A stretch of DNA of 64,000 nucleotides from Kineococcus sp. NBC_00420 (GTDB lineage Bacteria; Actinomycetota; Actinomycetes; Actinomycetales; Kineococcaceae), in NCBI RefSeq assembly GCF_036021035.1, contig NZ_CP107930.1:3286001-3350000 (forward strand). The letters are read 5' to 3'. Under the pieces are notes generated by a model. The model did no database searches. It saw nothing but the letters and a program-made list of their open reading frames with translations, and had not been told where the DNA came from. The position numbers and the translations under genes are program-made. Shown piece after piece: positions 42,745 through 51,445 of the stretch. Position 1 is the first letter of the stretch, and the number at the start of each line of letters is the position of its first letter.

Positions 42745-45033
42745 GTGCGTTTCCGACGGACGATGGCCATGACGTGCGTGCTGGCCGGGGTGGCGGTGGT
42801 GTCCGCCACGCCGGCGTTCGCGCAGTCGGGTCACCCCACGACGCGTCACACCGCGGCCCGACCGGCGGTGGCTCGACCCACCGCGGGCGTGGGGGCCGAG
42901 GCCGGCGTGCCCGCGACGGGCACGGCGTCGCAGCGGGTCGTGGCTCCGGGCCGGACCGCGGACGTCACCGGGACCGTGCTGCGCCTGGACGAGGAGGACT
43001 CCGGTGCTGCGGGAACGCTCCTCAGGACCGCTACCGGTTTCGTCCCCCTGACCGGCGACGTGGCGAGCCGGCTGACGAACGGCGCCAAGGTCACCCTGCG
43101 GGTCTCCGCGTCGATCGCGAACCCCGCTGCGGTGCAGGTCGAGGAGGTGCTCGGCTCCGCCGCCCGCACCCTGGCGGCCCCCACCGGCGGCAGCCGGGTC
43201 CAGCACCTCAAGGTGGCCCTCGTCGCGCCGAAGGGCACGAGTCCCGGTGACTACTCGGTGGCCGACGTGCGGGCCGCGATCGGCAAGGCCTCCACCTACT
43301 GGTCGTCGGTGACGAACGGGCAGGTGAGCTTCGTCGTCGACACCGTCGCCGACTGGACGAGTTCCCCCTACGGGTGCGGGGACTTCACGTCGATCTGGTC
43401 CGCGGCGGCGAACGCCACCGGCTACACGGGGGCCCCGGCCGAGCACGTCCTCACCGTGTTCCCCCGCTCGGCCGGGTCCGCGGCGAACGGGTGCGCCTAC
43501 GGCAAGGGGACCATCGGGGCCGACGCCTCCAGCAGCGGTGCCGCCTACGTCGCCGACATCTCCCAGTCGGTCATCGCCCACGAACTCGGTCACAACATGG
43601 GCTTCGACCACGCCAACGCCCGCTACGGCACGGCGAGCGCCCCTGACCCGGGCACCACCGGGGGCACGTACGTCCCCTACGGGGACGTCTTCGACGTCAT
43701 GGGGTGGTCCGACGCCCAGGACGCCATCGGCACCGGGGCGCTCGACGTCGTCCACCGCGACCAGCAGCCGGCCCTCTTCCCCGGGCAGGTGCAGACCGTG
43801 ACCGCGGCCGGGAACGTGACCCTGCAGGCCGTGGGATCCACCGCGACCCCGGCGGTCAAGGGGGTCAAGGTCGTCGACGGCTCCGACGTCTACTACCTGG
43901 AGTACCGCGCGAACGTCGGGACCGACGCCCGGGTCTTCGCCAGCCCCTACGCTCCCGCCGCGGGGGTTCGCGTGCTGCGCAAGGACACCACCTCCCCCTA
44001 CAACGCCTCCGTCGTCCTCGACCCCACCCCCACCGGGTCGACCCGCGACTGGAACCAGGTGATCCCCGTGGGCGCCACGTTCACCACCGCTTCCGGGCGG
44101 CTGCGTTTCACCGTCGGTTCCGCGGTGGGGGAGAACGCCACCGTGTCGGTGGCCTTCGGCGCCACCACCCCCACGCCTGCCCCCACCGCCGCTGCCCCCG
44201 CCGCCCCGACGGGGCTCACCGCCACCCTCGACGGCGGTTCCGCCGCCCTGACGTGGACGGCTCCCGTCGGTGGTCCCGCCGTGACGGGGTACCGGGTCAA
44301 CGTCACGTCGGGGACGACGGTGGTGTGGACGGGGACGAGCACGACCACGAGCACCCGGACTCCTGCCCTGCCGGCCGGTTCCTACACGTACACGGTGACC
44401 GCGTCGAACGGTGCCGGGACGTCGGCGGCCTCCGCACCCAAGGCGTTCACCGTCGCCCCCGCGCCGGTCGCGCCGGGTGCCGTGACCCTGACCGGCAGCG
44501 GTACCGGCGACCGTTCGCTCTGGGTGAGCTTCACCCCGCCCCCGGCCGTCGCCGGTGTTCCCGTCACCGGGTACCAGGTGACGATCTCCTCCGGTGGGAC
44601 CGTGCTGCAGACCGGCACGATGGCCGCCAACGTCGGCAAGGTCACCGTCGACGGGCTGGTCAACGGCCGCAGCTACACGGTGGGGGTGAAGGCGCGCAAC
44701 CAGTACGGGTTCGGCACCGAGACCACCAGCGCCGCCCTCGTCCCGCGGACCGTTCCCGGCCAGGTCGCCGGCGTCACCGCCGTCCGCACCGGGCAGAACG
44801 TCGCCCTGGCGTGGAAGGCGCCCGTCGACGGTGGGGCGCCCATCACCGGCTACACCGTCGCCGTCCAGCGCGACGGGGTGGTGCAGCGCAGCGTCTCGGT
44901 CACCGCGACGTCGGCGAACTACCCCGTCGAGGCCAAGCACCAGTACCTGTTCACGGTGACCGCGACGTCGGCCGCCGGGACGGGGAAGGCGTCGGCGGCG
45001 GTCACTGTCGTCGTCCCCGCCACCGCGCGCTGA
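42745..45033 (+). CDS. Secreted zinc metalloprotease with three FN3 domains
   Basis: 762 residues from GTG 42745 with GAGGGTGAGG upstream. Signal peptide ~1-26 (cleavage after AFA). A ~110-residue prodomain-like region precedes the catalytic part, whose HELGHNMGFDH (H-E-x-x-H-x-x-G-x-x-H, residues ~275-285) and later DVMGWS Met-turn identify a metzincin, closest to the gametolysin (M11) type. Three fibronectin type III modules (~490-575, ~580-665, ~670-755) form the C-terminus, typical of exoenzymes that bind polymers. Followed by a strong hairpin. Confidence 0.9.
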   Translation: MRFRRTMAMTCVLAGVAVVSATPAFAQSGHPTTRHTAARPAVARPTAGVGAEAGVPATGTASQRVVAPGRTADVTGTVLRLDEEDSGAAGTLLRTATGFVPLTGDVASRLTNGAKVTLRVSASIANPAAVQVEEVLGSAARTLAAPTGGSRVQHLKVALVAPKGTSPGDYSVADVRAAIGKASTYWSSVTNGQVSFVVDTVADWTSSPYGCGDFTSIWSAAANATGYTGAPAEHVLTVFPRSAGSAANGCAYGKGTIGADASSSGAAYVADISQSVIAHELGHNMGFDHANARYGTASAPDPGTTGGTYVPYGDVFDVMGWSDAQDAIGTGALDVVHRDQQPALFPGQVQTVTAAGNVTLQAVGSTATPAVKGVKVVDGSDVYYLEYRANVGTDARVFASPYAPAAGVRVLRKDTTSPYNASVVLDPTPTGSTRDWNQVIPVGATFTTASGRLRFTVGSAVGENATVSVAFGATTPTPAPTAAAPAAPTGLTATLDGGSAALTWTAPVGGPAVTGYRVNVTSGTTVVWTGTSTTTSTRTPALPAGSYTYTVTASNGAGTSAASAPKAFTVAPAPVAPGAVTLTGSGTGDRSLWVSFTPPPAVAGVPVTGYQVTISSGGTVLQTGTMAANVGKVTVDGLVNGRSYTVGVKARNQYGFGTETTSAALVPRTVPGQVAGVTAVRTGQNVALAWKAPVDGGAPITGYTVAVQRDGVVQRSVSVTATSANYPVEAKHQYLFTVTATSAAGTGKASAAVTVVVPATAR

Positions 45034-45103
45034 GCACACCCCGGACGACGAGGACCAGACCACGGCCGGGGCCACCCACCCCGCCGCCACCGCAGGAGAA
45101 CGG

Positions 45104-45143
45104 CTCCGGCGACCGACCACGTCCTCGTGGCCGGTCGCCGGAG
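45104..45143 (+). terminator. Strong terminator of the metalloprotease gene
   Basis: A long stem (CTCCGGCGACCG-A-CCACG / CGTGG-CCGGTCGCCGGAG) with one bulge and a TCCT loop, 70 nt after the stop. Confidence 0.8.
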
Positions 45144-45170
45144 TCGGATCACCTCAGGGGCTGAACGGTG

Positions 45171-45279
45171 CCAGCCCCTGCTCGAAGTGGTCGGTGTCGG
45201 CGCAGGCGTGGAGTTCCTCGGCGAGGAGGGCCTTGTCGGCGTCGCTGACGTGGTTGATGCCGACCGCTTCGCTGAGCCC
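45171..45279 (-). pseudogene. Fragment of the LicC-like nucleotidyltransferase gene (left copy of a direct repeat)
   Basis: By eye, 101 of 109 bases match 49609-49717 in the nucleotidyltransferase gene, in the same orientation and without gaps. It would encode about 36 residues (compare VSAADKAVLVEELRACADTD), with seven of eight changes altering the amino acid. Stops bound it on both sides, so it is not a functional gene. It lies just downstream of hipA. Confidence 0.85.
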
Positions 45280-45330
45280 AGCTCATGCCGGCTGACGCGA
45301 ACGCGGGTGTGGGGGATGTGCGTGACGACG

Positions 45331-46626
45331 TCACGTCGAGGCGACCGTAGCCCGCGCTGCCTCCACCTCATCGTGCTCGAACGCCGGCGCCATGCGGCGC
45401 ACTTCTGCCTCCCGCAACCCGTGGGAGCGCCCCACCGTCCGCCAGCGACCGGTGGCGGCCAGCACCTCGGACAGCACGCCCCTCGCCTGCTCCGGGGCCA
45501 GGCGGAACTCCCCGGCGATCTGGAGGAGGACGTCCACGCGGGCCCTGGGGTCGGAGACGTCGGCCAGTGCGGTGGCGAGTTGCTTCGGCCCAGGTGCAGG
45601 GTCGGGGTTGAGGTCGAAGGCGGGGGAGAGGGACCACGATCCCGCGGAGCGGTGCAGGAAACCGTGGTTTCGCAGGTGGTCGTCGGTGTTGGAGACGAGG
45701 ACCCCGAAGGCCGCGCGACGCCAGAGCTGGTGCAGGTCCCGGGTCGCGTGGGGTGAGTTCTCCTCGATGGCGGCGCCGATGTCGAGGTAGGTTCCGCGCT
45801 CACCATCGCGGGTCTCGAGCAGCGTCATGGCGCTCGCGTAACCCACCCGGCCGTGGTCGTTCCTGTCGAAACGATCCACGACGAGGACGGAACGTCCGGT
45901 GATGTTCAGCAGCTGACTCCCCGGCACGTCGATTCCCGCGGATCCAGCCAGGTCCAGAGTGGTCTTCTCCCAGGCCATCACGTCGTGGGTGTCGCTGTTG
46001 GCGCTGGGGAACTTGGCGATCGCGATGCGACCGTCCAGTGTTCTGACGTGGGTCTTCGGGCGCGCGCCACCCAGGGAACTACCGGCCCGCAACAGCACGC
46101 GGAGGTCGCTCAGTGTCGTCTCCTCGTCCTCGATCCCGTCGGCCAGCGCGAGCAGGTCTCCGAGGTCGGTCAGGGCGGGGACGCCGGTCGACTCCTCGGC
46201 GAGGAACCGTCCCGTCGTGGGGTCTGCGAACCGCAGCGCTCCTTGACGCAGGTCGTCACGGACTCCCAGGAGGAGGGTCAGTTCCGTGAGTCGTCTGGAG
46301 GCGGAGCCGTCGGCTGCCGCGCGTCGGCGTTCGGCGCGCTCGACGAGTCGGCGGCCCCACCGATCGGGAGACGTGTCGCCGAAGGACCGGAACATCGCCA
46401 GACCGGCTGGTGTCTGCTGCGGGCCGGCCGTCAAGGGGAGGGCGGGTTCCAGTGCGTAGGCGCGGGGATCTGCGAGGTAGGTGTCGGCGTAGGTGAACGT
46501 CGCGGACTCGGCTCCGCGCCCGGCGTGTCCGTGGAGGCGGCCGGCCCGCAGATCGGCACTGTCGACGGCTACGTGGACGTCCACCGTCCGCGGCACGGGG
46601 CTGGTCGCGGCGTCGCCGTCAGGCAT
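45331..46626 (-). CDS. hipA: HipA-type serine/threonine kinase toxin
   Basis: 431 residues, ATG 46626. The HipA N-terminal subdomain (GRLHGHAGRG, SFGDTSPDRWGRRL) and kinase core are visible: SSLGGARPK glycine-rich loop, IAKFPS lysine, catalytic NTDDHLRNHGF and metal-binding SPAFDLNP. HipA toxins phosphorylate glutamyl-tRNA synthetase (classical HipA) or related targets, arresting growth. Its start overlaps the hipB stop by 8 nt, the usual HipBA coupling. Full length and no disabling change seen. Confidence 0.92.
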   Translation of the reverse strand: MPDGDAATSPVPRTVDVHVAVDSADLRAGRLHGHAGRGAESATFTYADTYLADPRAYALEPALPLTAGPQQTPAGLAMFRSFGDTSPDRWGRRLVERAERRRAAADGSASRRLTELTLLLGVRDDLRQGALRFADPTTGRFLAEESTGVPALTDLGDLLALADGIEDEETTLSDLRVLLRAGSSLGGARPKTHVRTLDGRIAIAKFPSANSDTHDVMAWEKTTLDLAGSAGIDVPGSQLLNITGRSVLVVDRFDRNDHGRVGYASAMTLLETRDGERGTYLDIGAAIEENSPHATRDLHQLWRRAAFGVLVSNTDDHLRNHGFLHRSAGSWSLSPAFDLNPDPAPGPKQLATALADVSDPRARVDVLLQIAGEFRLAPEQARGVLSEVLAATGRWRTVGRSHGLREAEVRRMAPAFEHDEVEAARATVAST

Positions 46627-46945
46627 CGGTGACCGGCGGGGTGCGTGGCGTGCGGACCCGCTGCGGGAGCCGCTCGTCGGCGCGGGCGCGTCCGAGGTCC
46701 GTCTCGTAGGGATCGGCGGCCCCGACGATCAGGTCGAGCACGCCGACAGCGCGTGCGACGCGCAAGGTGTTCTCCAGGCTGGCTCCGCGGCCGTTCTCGA
46801 GAGCGCTGACCGTTCCGCGGGAGAGACCGGCCCGGTCTGCGACCTGCTCGACGGTGAGGTTGCGCAAGCGACGCCACGTCGCGAGCTGGGTGCCGACGGT
46901 CGTGAGCGCCCTGGCGACGGGCAGAGGGGTGCGTGTGCGTGCCAC
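46619..46945 (-). CDS. hipB: HipB-type XRE antitoxin
   Basis: 108 residues from GTG 46945, which has GAGGAGGAG upstream; the open frame extends to 47134 without similarity. The helix-turn-helix is LTVEQVADRAGLSRGTVSALENG (first 20 residues define it). It would neutralise HipA and repress its own operon. The C-terminus is extended by ~45 residues past the HTH. No clear palindromic operator is visible in the short upstream region. Confidence 0.9.
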   Translation of the reverse strand: MARTRTPLPVARALTTVGTQLATWRRLRNLTVEQVADRAGLSRGTVSALENGRGASLENTLRVARAVGVLDLIVGAADPYETDLGRARADERLPQRVRTPRTPPVTDA

Positions 46946-47155
46946 GGCTCCTCCTCGTGCTGGTTTTCGTGGTTCTTCGCGGCGTTGCTGACCAGATTGT
47001 TGCACGTAAGGTCTCGCGGTGCGTCTGGTGTTGGATCTCTTCCGCGACAGGAACTCGGTGGCCTGACCGTTCGGCGTGGTGTCGGCGCAGGAGTCGTATG
47101 ACGGCGCCGCTGTGAGTACTGCCCCCACGATCATGCAGATCGTATTCTCTCGAGG

Positions 47156-47161
47156 TACGTT
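47156..47161 (+). promoter_or_regulatory. -10 box TACGTT for a leaderless start
   Basis: TACGTT-TTGCGT-GTG places it 6 nt before GTG 47168; another TATTCT lies 12 nt further upstream. Confidence 0.5.
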
Positions 47162-47167
47162 TTGCGT

Positions 47168-47833
47168 GTGCCGAGAACCACCGGATCAGAGCGCAACCGC
47201 GCGGTGGGCTTGCCGATCGCCATCTCCCGCCGCTCGCCGCGTGTCCTGACCACGCGGGACGCTGCCGCCGTCTACAGCGCGCCCCGGCCCCAGCTGAAGC
47301 GCCTCACCGACGCCGGACTGCTGCTGCGCCTCACCGGCGGCGTCTACGCGGTACCGCCGTCGGGGCGTGAGGCGAGCGGGTGGACACCGGATCTCGAAGT
47401 GCTCGCCGGCGGGATCGGCGCGGCGGTCTTCGGCGCGGACCAGGCCGTGGTCGTCGGGATGAGCGCGGCCCGCCTGCACGGTGCCGTCCCACGCGCGCTC
47501 GGCGAAGCCTTCGTCGCGGTGCCCCGCCAGCACCGTGCCGTGGTCGTCGAGGGTGGGCGAACGGTTCGCTTCCTGATGCGCCGCACCGACCTCCTCGACG
47601 CGGAAGCCGTTCCCACCGAGATCGGGCCGCTGCTCGTCGGCACGGTCGAGCAGACCGTTCTCGACCTGGGCCACGGCCCGTTGCACGCCCCGGAGTTCTC
47701 GGCGGAACGGGAGGCCGTCTCGGCGCTCGCCCCTCGCCTCGACTGGACGGTGGCCCGGCAGTTGGCGACGGCACAGCGGCGGGCGGCAGCCCTCCGTCGG
47801 GTCGAGACTCTCCTCCGGGAGGTCGCCCGGTGA
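47168..47833 (+). CDS. AbiEi-family antitoxin-like protein
   Basis: 221 residues from GTG 47168. The start (VLTTRDAAAVYSAPRPQLKRLTDAGLLLRLTGGVYAVPP) is the winged-helix AbiEi_4 domain, followed by the AbiEi_3-like half (AAVFGADQAVVVGMSAARLHG, LLVGTVEQTVLDLG). In complete systems it represses and counteracts an AbiEii nucleotidyltransferase encoded just downstream. Here the downstream frame overlaps as GTGA but stops after 19 codons, so the antitoxin is apparently orphaned. Confidence 0.85.
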   Translation: MPRTTGSERNRAVGLPIAISRRSPRVLTTRDAAAVYSAPRPQLKRLTDAGLLLRLTGGVYAVPPSGREASGWTPDLEVLAGGIGAAVFGADQAVVVGMSAARLHGAVPRALGEAFVAVPRQHRAVVVEGGRTVRFLMRRTDLLDAEAVPTEIGPLLVGTVEQTVLDLGHGPLHAPEFSAEREAVSALAPRLDWTVARQLATAQRRAAALRRVETLLREVAR

Positions 47834-47889
47834 CGTTGTCGGATGACGACCTGCGGCGGGTGGCGTCGCTCGAGTGCGCGAACAGCTGA
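47830..47889 (+). pseudogene. Truncated partner ORF (19 codons) of the AbiEi gene
   Basis: GTG 47830 overlaps the antitoxin stop as GTGA. The frame reads MTLSDDDLRRVASLECANS and ends. A translationally coupled start followed by an early stop is what a deleted AbiEii-type toxin gene would leave; the remaining residues are too few to prove the family. The break lies ~50 nt before the chemoreceptor pseudogene. Confidence 0.6.
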
Positions 47890-47936
47890 CGGTTCCGACG
47901 AGCTGGATCGCGGCCTCCGCCGGCCGATGGAGGACG

Positions 47937-49406
47937 GTGAGTCTCCCCGGTACCACCGCCCGTCCCGCCCAGCCCGGCACCGCCCGCACCGGAAACCCCC
48001 TCTCGGCCTCGGTCGGCCGACGCCTCGCTCTGGGCTTCGGGGCCGTCGCCGCGTGCGTGGCGGTCGCCGGGGGTCTGGGCACCTGGGCGCTGGACCAGCA
48101 GGGGAACACCACCGACGACCTGCAGCGCCTCGACGCGGTCTCCCGCCAGGTGCAGTAGCTGCGCTACTACGACGCCGACGTCAGCGGCTGGCAGGGCTGG
48201 CTGTACGCGCAGGCGGAGGCCGAGAGCCCCGCTGCGGCCGTCGACCCGGCGGGCGCCAACGTCACGGGTCTCAAGACCGACCGCGAGGCGGGGACCGCCC
48301 TGCTCGACGGTTTCGACGAGGAGGCGTTGACGGCGTCGGAGCGCACGGTGCTGGACCAGGCCCGGACGGAGTGGAAGGACTTCTTCGCGGTCCAGGACAC
48401 CTTCGTGAGCCAGGTGGCCCAGGGCACCCCGGAGTCGATGGCGACCGCTTGGGCCACCCTCAACGGGCCCCTCGACGCGTCGTGGAAGGCGCTGCTCAAG
48501 AGCACGGAGGCGCTGGCCGGGAGCGTCGACGCCCGCACCGAGGACGCCCAGGCGGCGGCGGCCACCCGCGAGACGCGGCTCAAGGTCGTCCTGCTCGCGG
48601 CGACGGTCCTGGCCCTCGCGCTGGCCGCGGTCACCGCGCCCCTGGTGGCGCGTTCCATCACCCGCCCCCTGGCCCGCACCCTCGCGGTCGTGCAGGGTCT
48701 CGCCGCCGGTCGTCTCGACCAGCGCGTCGCCCTGACCGGGCAGGACGAGGTGGCCCGCCTCGCCGTCGCCCTCGACGCCACCATGGACCGTCTCACCGAC
48801 ACCGTGCGCCGCATCTCGGCGAACGCCGGCACCCTCGCCGGGTCCAGCGAGGAACTCACGACCGTCGCCACCCAGCTCTCCTCCGGCGCCGAGAAGGCCG
48901 CCGCGCAGGCCCAGGTCGTCTCCGCCGCCACCGAGGAGATCTCGGCCAACATCGGCACGGTCGCCGCGGCCGGGGACGAGATGTCGGCCGCCATCCGCGA
49001 GATCGCGACCTCCACCGCTGAGGCGTCCATGACCGCGGCCGGTGCCGTCGCGGCGGCGGGTGCGGCCGGGGACACCCTGGACCGTCTCTCCGCCTCCTCC
49101 CGCGAGATCGGGGAGGTCGTGAAGCTCATCACCTCCATCGCGGAGCAGACGAACCTGCTGGCCCTCAACGCGACGATCGAGGCCGCCCGTGCCGGGGAGA
49201 TGGGCAAGGGGTTCGCCGTCGTCGCCGGCGAGGTCAAGGAACTCGCCCAGCAGACCGCCCGCGCGACGGAGGAGATCGTGGCCAAGGTCGGTTCCACCCA
49301 GTCCGACGCGGCCGCGGCGGCCGGGGACACGGTCGCCCGCGGGCCCGGCGGTGGGCGCGCTGCGCACTTCGTGCGGCTGGAACCGCGGGAGGGCGACGGG
49401 ACGTGA
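47937..49406 (+). pseudogene. Methyl-accepting chemotaxis protein, broken by amber codon and 3' loss
   Basis: From GTG 47937 (GGAGG upstream) one frame runs to 49406 with a single TAG at 48156-48158, in the ligand-binding region (...VSRQVQ[14 protein letters not shown]). The context suggests CAG or a similar codon mutated. Before it lies TM1; after it, TM2, HAMP and the signalling domain including the tip [20 protein letters not shown]. After [12 protein letters not shown] the frame diverges into Gly/Arg-rich sequence. Compared with the intact receptor at 61607-63244, about 90 C-terminal residues are missing. Most likely non-functional. Confidence 0.88.
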
Positions 49407-49462
49407 GTCCGGACCGGGGCCCGGCCGGGGGCTCACCCCGACCGGTCCCCGCTACCGCAGCC

Positions 49463-50200
49463 TCAGCCGACGAACGGCTCCAGCCACAGGTGTTCGGCCT
49501 CGATGCGGTCCGCGCGGCGCAGGTCGTCCTCGAAGTCGACCTCGACGATGTCGTAGCGCGACACGTCGACGGGGACGACGTGCAGGCCCCGGCGGGCGAT
49601 GGCCGTCTCCAGCCCCCGCTCGAAGTAGTCGGTGTCGGCGCAGGCGCGGAGTTCCTCGACGAGGACGGCCTTGTCGGCGGCGCTGACGTAGTTGATGCCG
49701 ACCGCTTCGCCGAGCCCGCCGGTGACGGTCTTGGACAGTTCCCGCACGAAACCCTCGGGGTCGACGGTGTACTTGACCTCCTCCTCGCCCACGGCTTCCG
49801 TGTTGACGCAGACGAAGGTCTCGTCGCGGTCCAGCCACGGCTGCACGTGGCGCAGGACGCGCGGGTCGAACACGACGTCGCCGTTCATCCACAGGACGCC
49901 GCCCGGGTGGGAGGTCTCCAGCGCGCGGAGCAGGCTCTTCGAGGTGTTGGTGGAGTCGAAGAGCTCGTTGTAGGCGAAGCGCAGTTCCGGGTGCGCCTCC
50001 ATGATCACGTTGGCCTTGAACCCGACGACGACGGCGACGCGCGCACCGTCACCGAGCGCGGTCCGGACGTTGTCCAGCTGCTGCTGCATGATCGTGCGTC
50101 CGTCGCGGAGCACGGTCTGCGACTTCGGCAGGGGACGGCCCAGGCGGGTCCCGAGACCCGCGGCGAGGACGACGGCCTGCACGTTCTGGGAGCGGCTCAC
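49463..50200 (-). CDS. LicC-like nucleotidyltransferase
   Basis: 245 residues from GTG 50200, which has AAGGAGG at ideal distance and overlaps the stop of the upstream gene as GTGA. VVLAAGLGTRLGRPLPKSQT is the NTP-binding loop of the GT-A-like nucleotidyltransferase family; WMNGDVVFDP carries the metal aspartate. Members activate sugars or alcohols (for example phosphocholine) as NDP derivatives. Coupled to a CDP-glycerol-transferase-family gene, it probably supplies an activated precursor for a cell-wall polymer. A 109-bp part is duplicated at 45171-45279. Confidence 0.87.
   Translation of the reverse strand: MSRSQNVQAVVLAAGLGTRLGRPLPKSQTVLRDGRTIMQQQLDNVRTALGDGARVAVVVGFKANVIMEAHPELRFAYNELFDSTNTSKSLLRALETSHPGGVLWMNGDVVFDPRVLRHVQPWLDRDETFVCVNTEAVGEEEVKYTVDPEGFVRELSKTVTGGLGEAVGINYVSAADKAVLVEELRACADTDYFERGLETAIARRGLHVVPVDVSRYDIVEVDFEDDLRRADRIEAEHLWLEPFVG
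49609..49717 (-). repeat. Right copy of the 109-bp direct repeat
   Basis: The intact sequence inside the nucleotidyltransferase gene that matches 45171-45279 in the same orientation at 101/109 positions. Confidence 0.85.
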
Positions 50201-51282
50201 GCACCCACCTCCTTGCGTCGGTACACGAGATCGAGGACGCGGTCGGCGGCGTGGCCGTCCTCCGCGTGGCTGAACATCTCCTGGAACGCCTCGTAGCGCT
50301 CCTTCGAGGCGGTGCTCACGGCGTCGAGGTCCGCGAGCGCGTCGAGGACCTCCTCCGAGGACCGCAGGACCGGACCGGGAGCGATCCCGGTCAGGTCGAA
50401 GTAGAACCCCCGCAGCACGTCGCGGTAGTGCTCCAGGTCGTAGGCGAAGACCAGGATCGGCTTGCCGGTCAGGGCGAAGTCGAACATGGCGGAGGAGTAG
50501 TCCGTCACCAGCACGTCGGCGGCCAGGTAGAGGTCGTTGATGTCGGGGTGGGTGGAGACGTCCACCACCCCGGGCACCTCCCCGCCGCGCAGCGCCTCCG
50601 GCACGAGGTGGTGCAGGCGCAGCAGCAGCGTCTGGTCGGCGCCCAGGCGCTCCGCGAAGCGGTCGGGGTCCAGGGGGAGGCGGTAGGCCTCGGCGCCCTC
50701 GAGACGGTCGTCGTCGCGCCAGGTGGGCGCGTAGAGGACGGCGGTGCGTCCCTCGGGCAGGCCCAGCTCGGCGCGCACGGCGGCGCGGCGGGCGGCCGCG
50801 TCCGGGGCGAGCAGCGCGTCGTTGCGCGGGTAGCCGGTGACCGGCACGGCACCCGTGTGGCCGAACGCGGCGCGCAGCGCGACGGCGCCGGCCTCGCTCG
50901 GACCGACGAGGACGTCCCAGCGGGTCACGTCCTCGTCGAGCAGGTCCATCAGGGCCGTGTCGTCGGTCTGGAAGTGCGCGTCGCGGTGGATGCGCTTGAG
51001 CGGCGTCCCGTGCCAGGTCTGCACGTAGGTGGTTCCCGGGCCCTTGCGCCACCGCGGGAGGTGGTTGTCGGCGAACACGACGTCGGCGGACTCCAGCGCG
51101 GCCACGGCCTCGGGGGTGCCCACGGGGACGGTGCGGGTGCCGGTGGGGAACGAGTCCGCGTGGCGGGCGTGGGCCAGCCAGACGTGCTCGACGTCGAGCT
51201 CGTCCCGGGTCAGTGCGCGCTGGTGCAGGGCTCGCGGGTTGTCGGAGTAGCGCCCTCCGAAGCTGTAGTAGACGATCTTCAC
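50197..51282 (-). CDS. CDP-glycerol glycerophosphotransferase-family protein (TagB/TagF-like)
   Basis: 361 residues from GTG 51282 with GAGAGAAG upstream. Conserved blocks: QTWHGTPLKRI, GYPRND, LYAPTWRDD and VTDYSSAMFDFALTGKPI, the signature of the family that transfers glycerol-phosphate or ribitol-phosphate units from CDP-alditols when teichoic-acid-type polymers are made at the inner membrane face. Length corresponds to the catalytic domain alone, without the N-terminal extension of TagF. Coupled (GTGA) to the nucleotidyltransferase downstream. Confidence 0.9.
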   Translation of the reverse strand: MKIVYYSFGGRYSDNPRALHQRALTRDELDVEHVWLAHARHADSFPTGTRTVPVGTPEAVAALESADVVFADNHLPRWRKGPGTTYVQTWHGTPLKRIHRDAHFQTDDTALMDLLDEDVTRWDVLVGPSEAGAVALRAAFGHTGAVPVTGYPRNDALLAPDAAARRAAVRAELGLPEGRTAVLYAPTWRDDDRLEGAEAYRLPLDPDRFAERLGADQTLLLRLHHLVPEALRGGEVPGVVDVSTHPDINDLYLAADVLVTDYSSAMFDFALTGKPILVFAYDLEHYRDVLRGFYFDLTGIAPGPVLRSSEEVLDALADLDAVSTASKERYEAFQEMFSHAEDGHAADRVLDLVYRRKEVGA

Positions 51283-51445
51283 GTTCTTCTCTCTGTCGAC
51301 GGGTCAGGCGGGCGCATCCCTGCGTCCCCTCTGCAGTGTGCGGCCTGTACGGCGCGAGGACGACACTCCGTGTCCGGGGGCCCGAGGTGCGGGACGGCCG
51401 TGGATCTGGTTGAATCTTGTACTACCTGACCAGCGGAGGACCGAC

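Noticed and set aside
45149-45334. Small minus-strand ORF downstream of hipA as a gene
   Set aside because: It is out of frame with the nucleotidyltransferase similarity; the region is better explained as the 109-bp gene fragment plus unrelated sequence.
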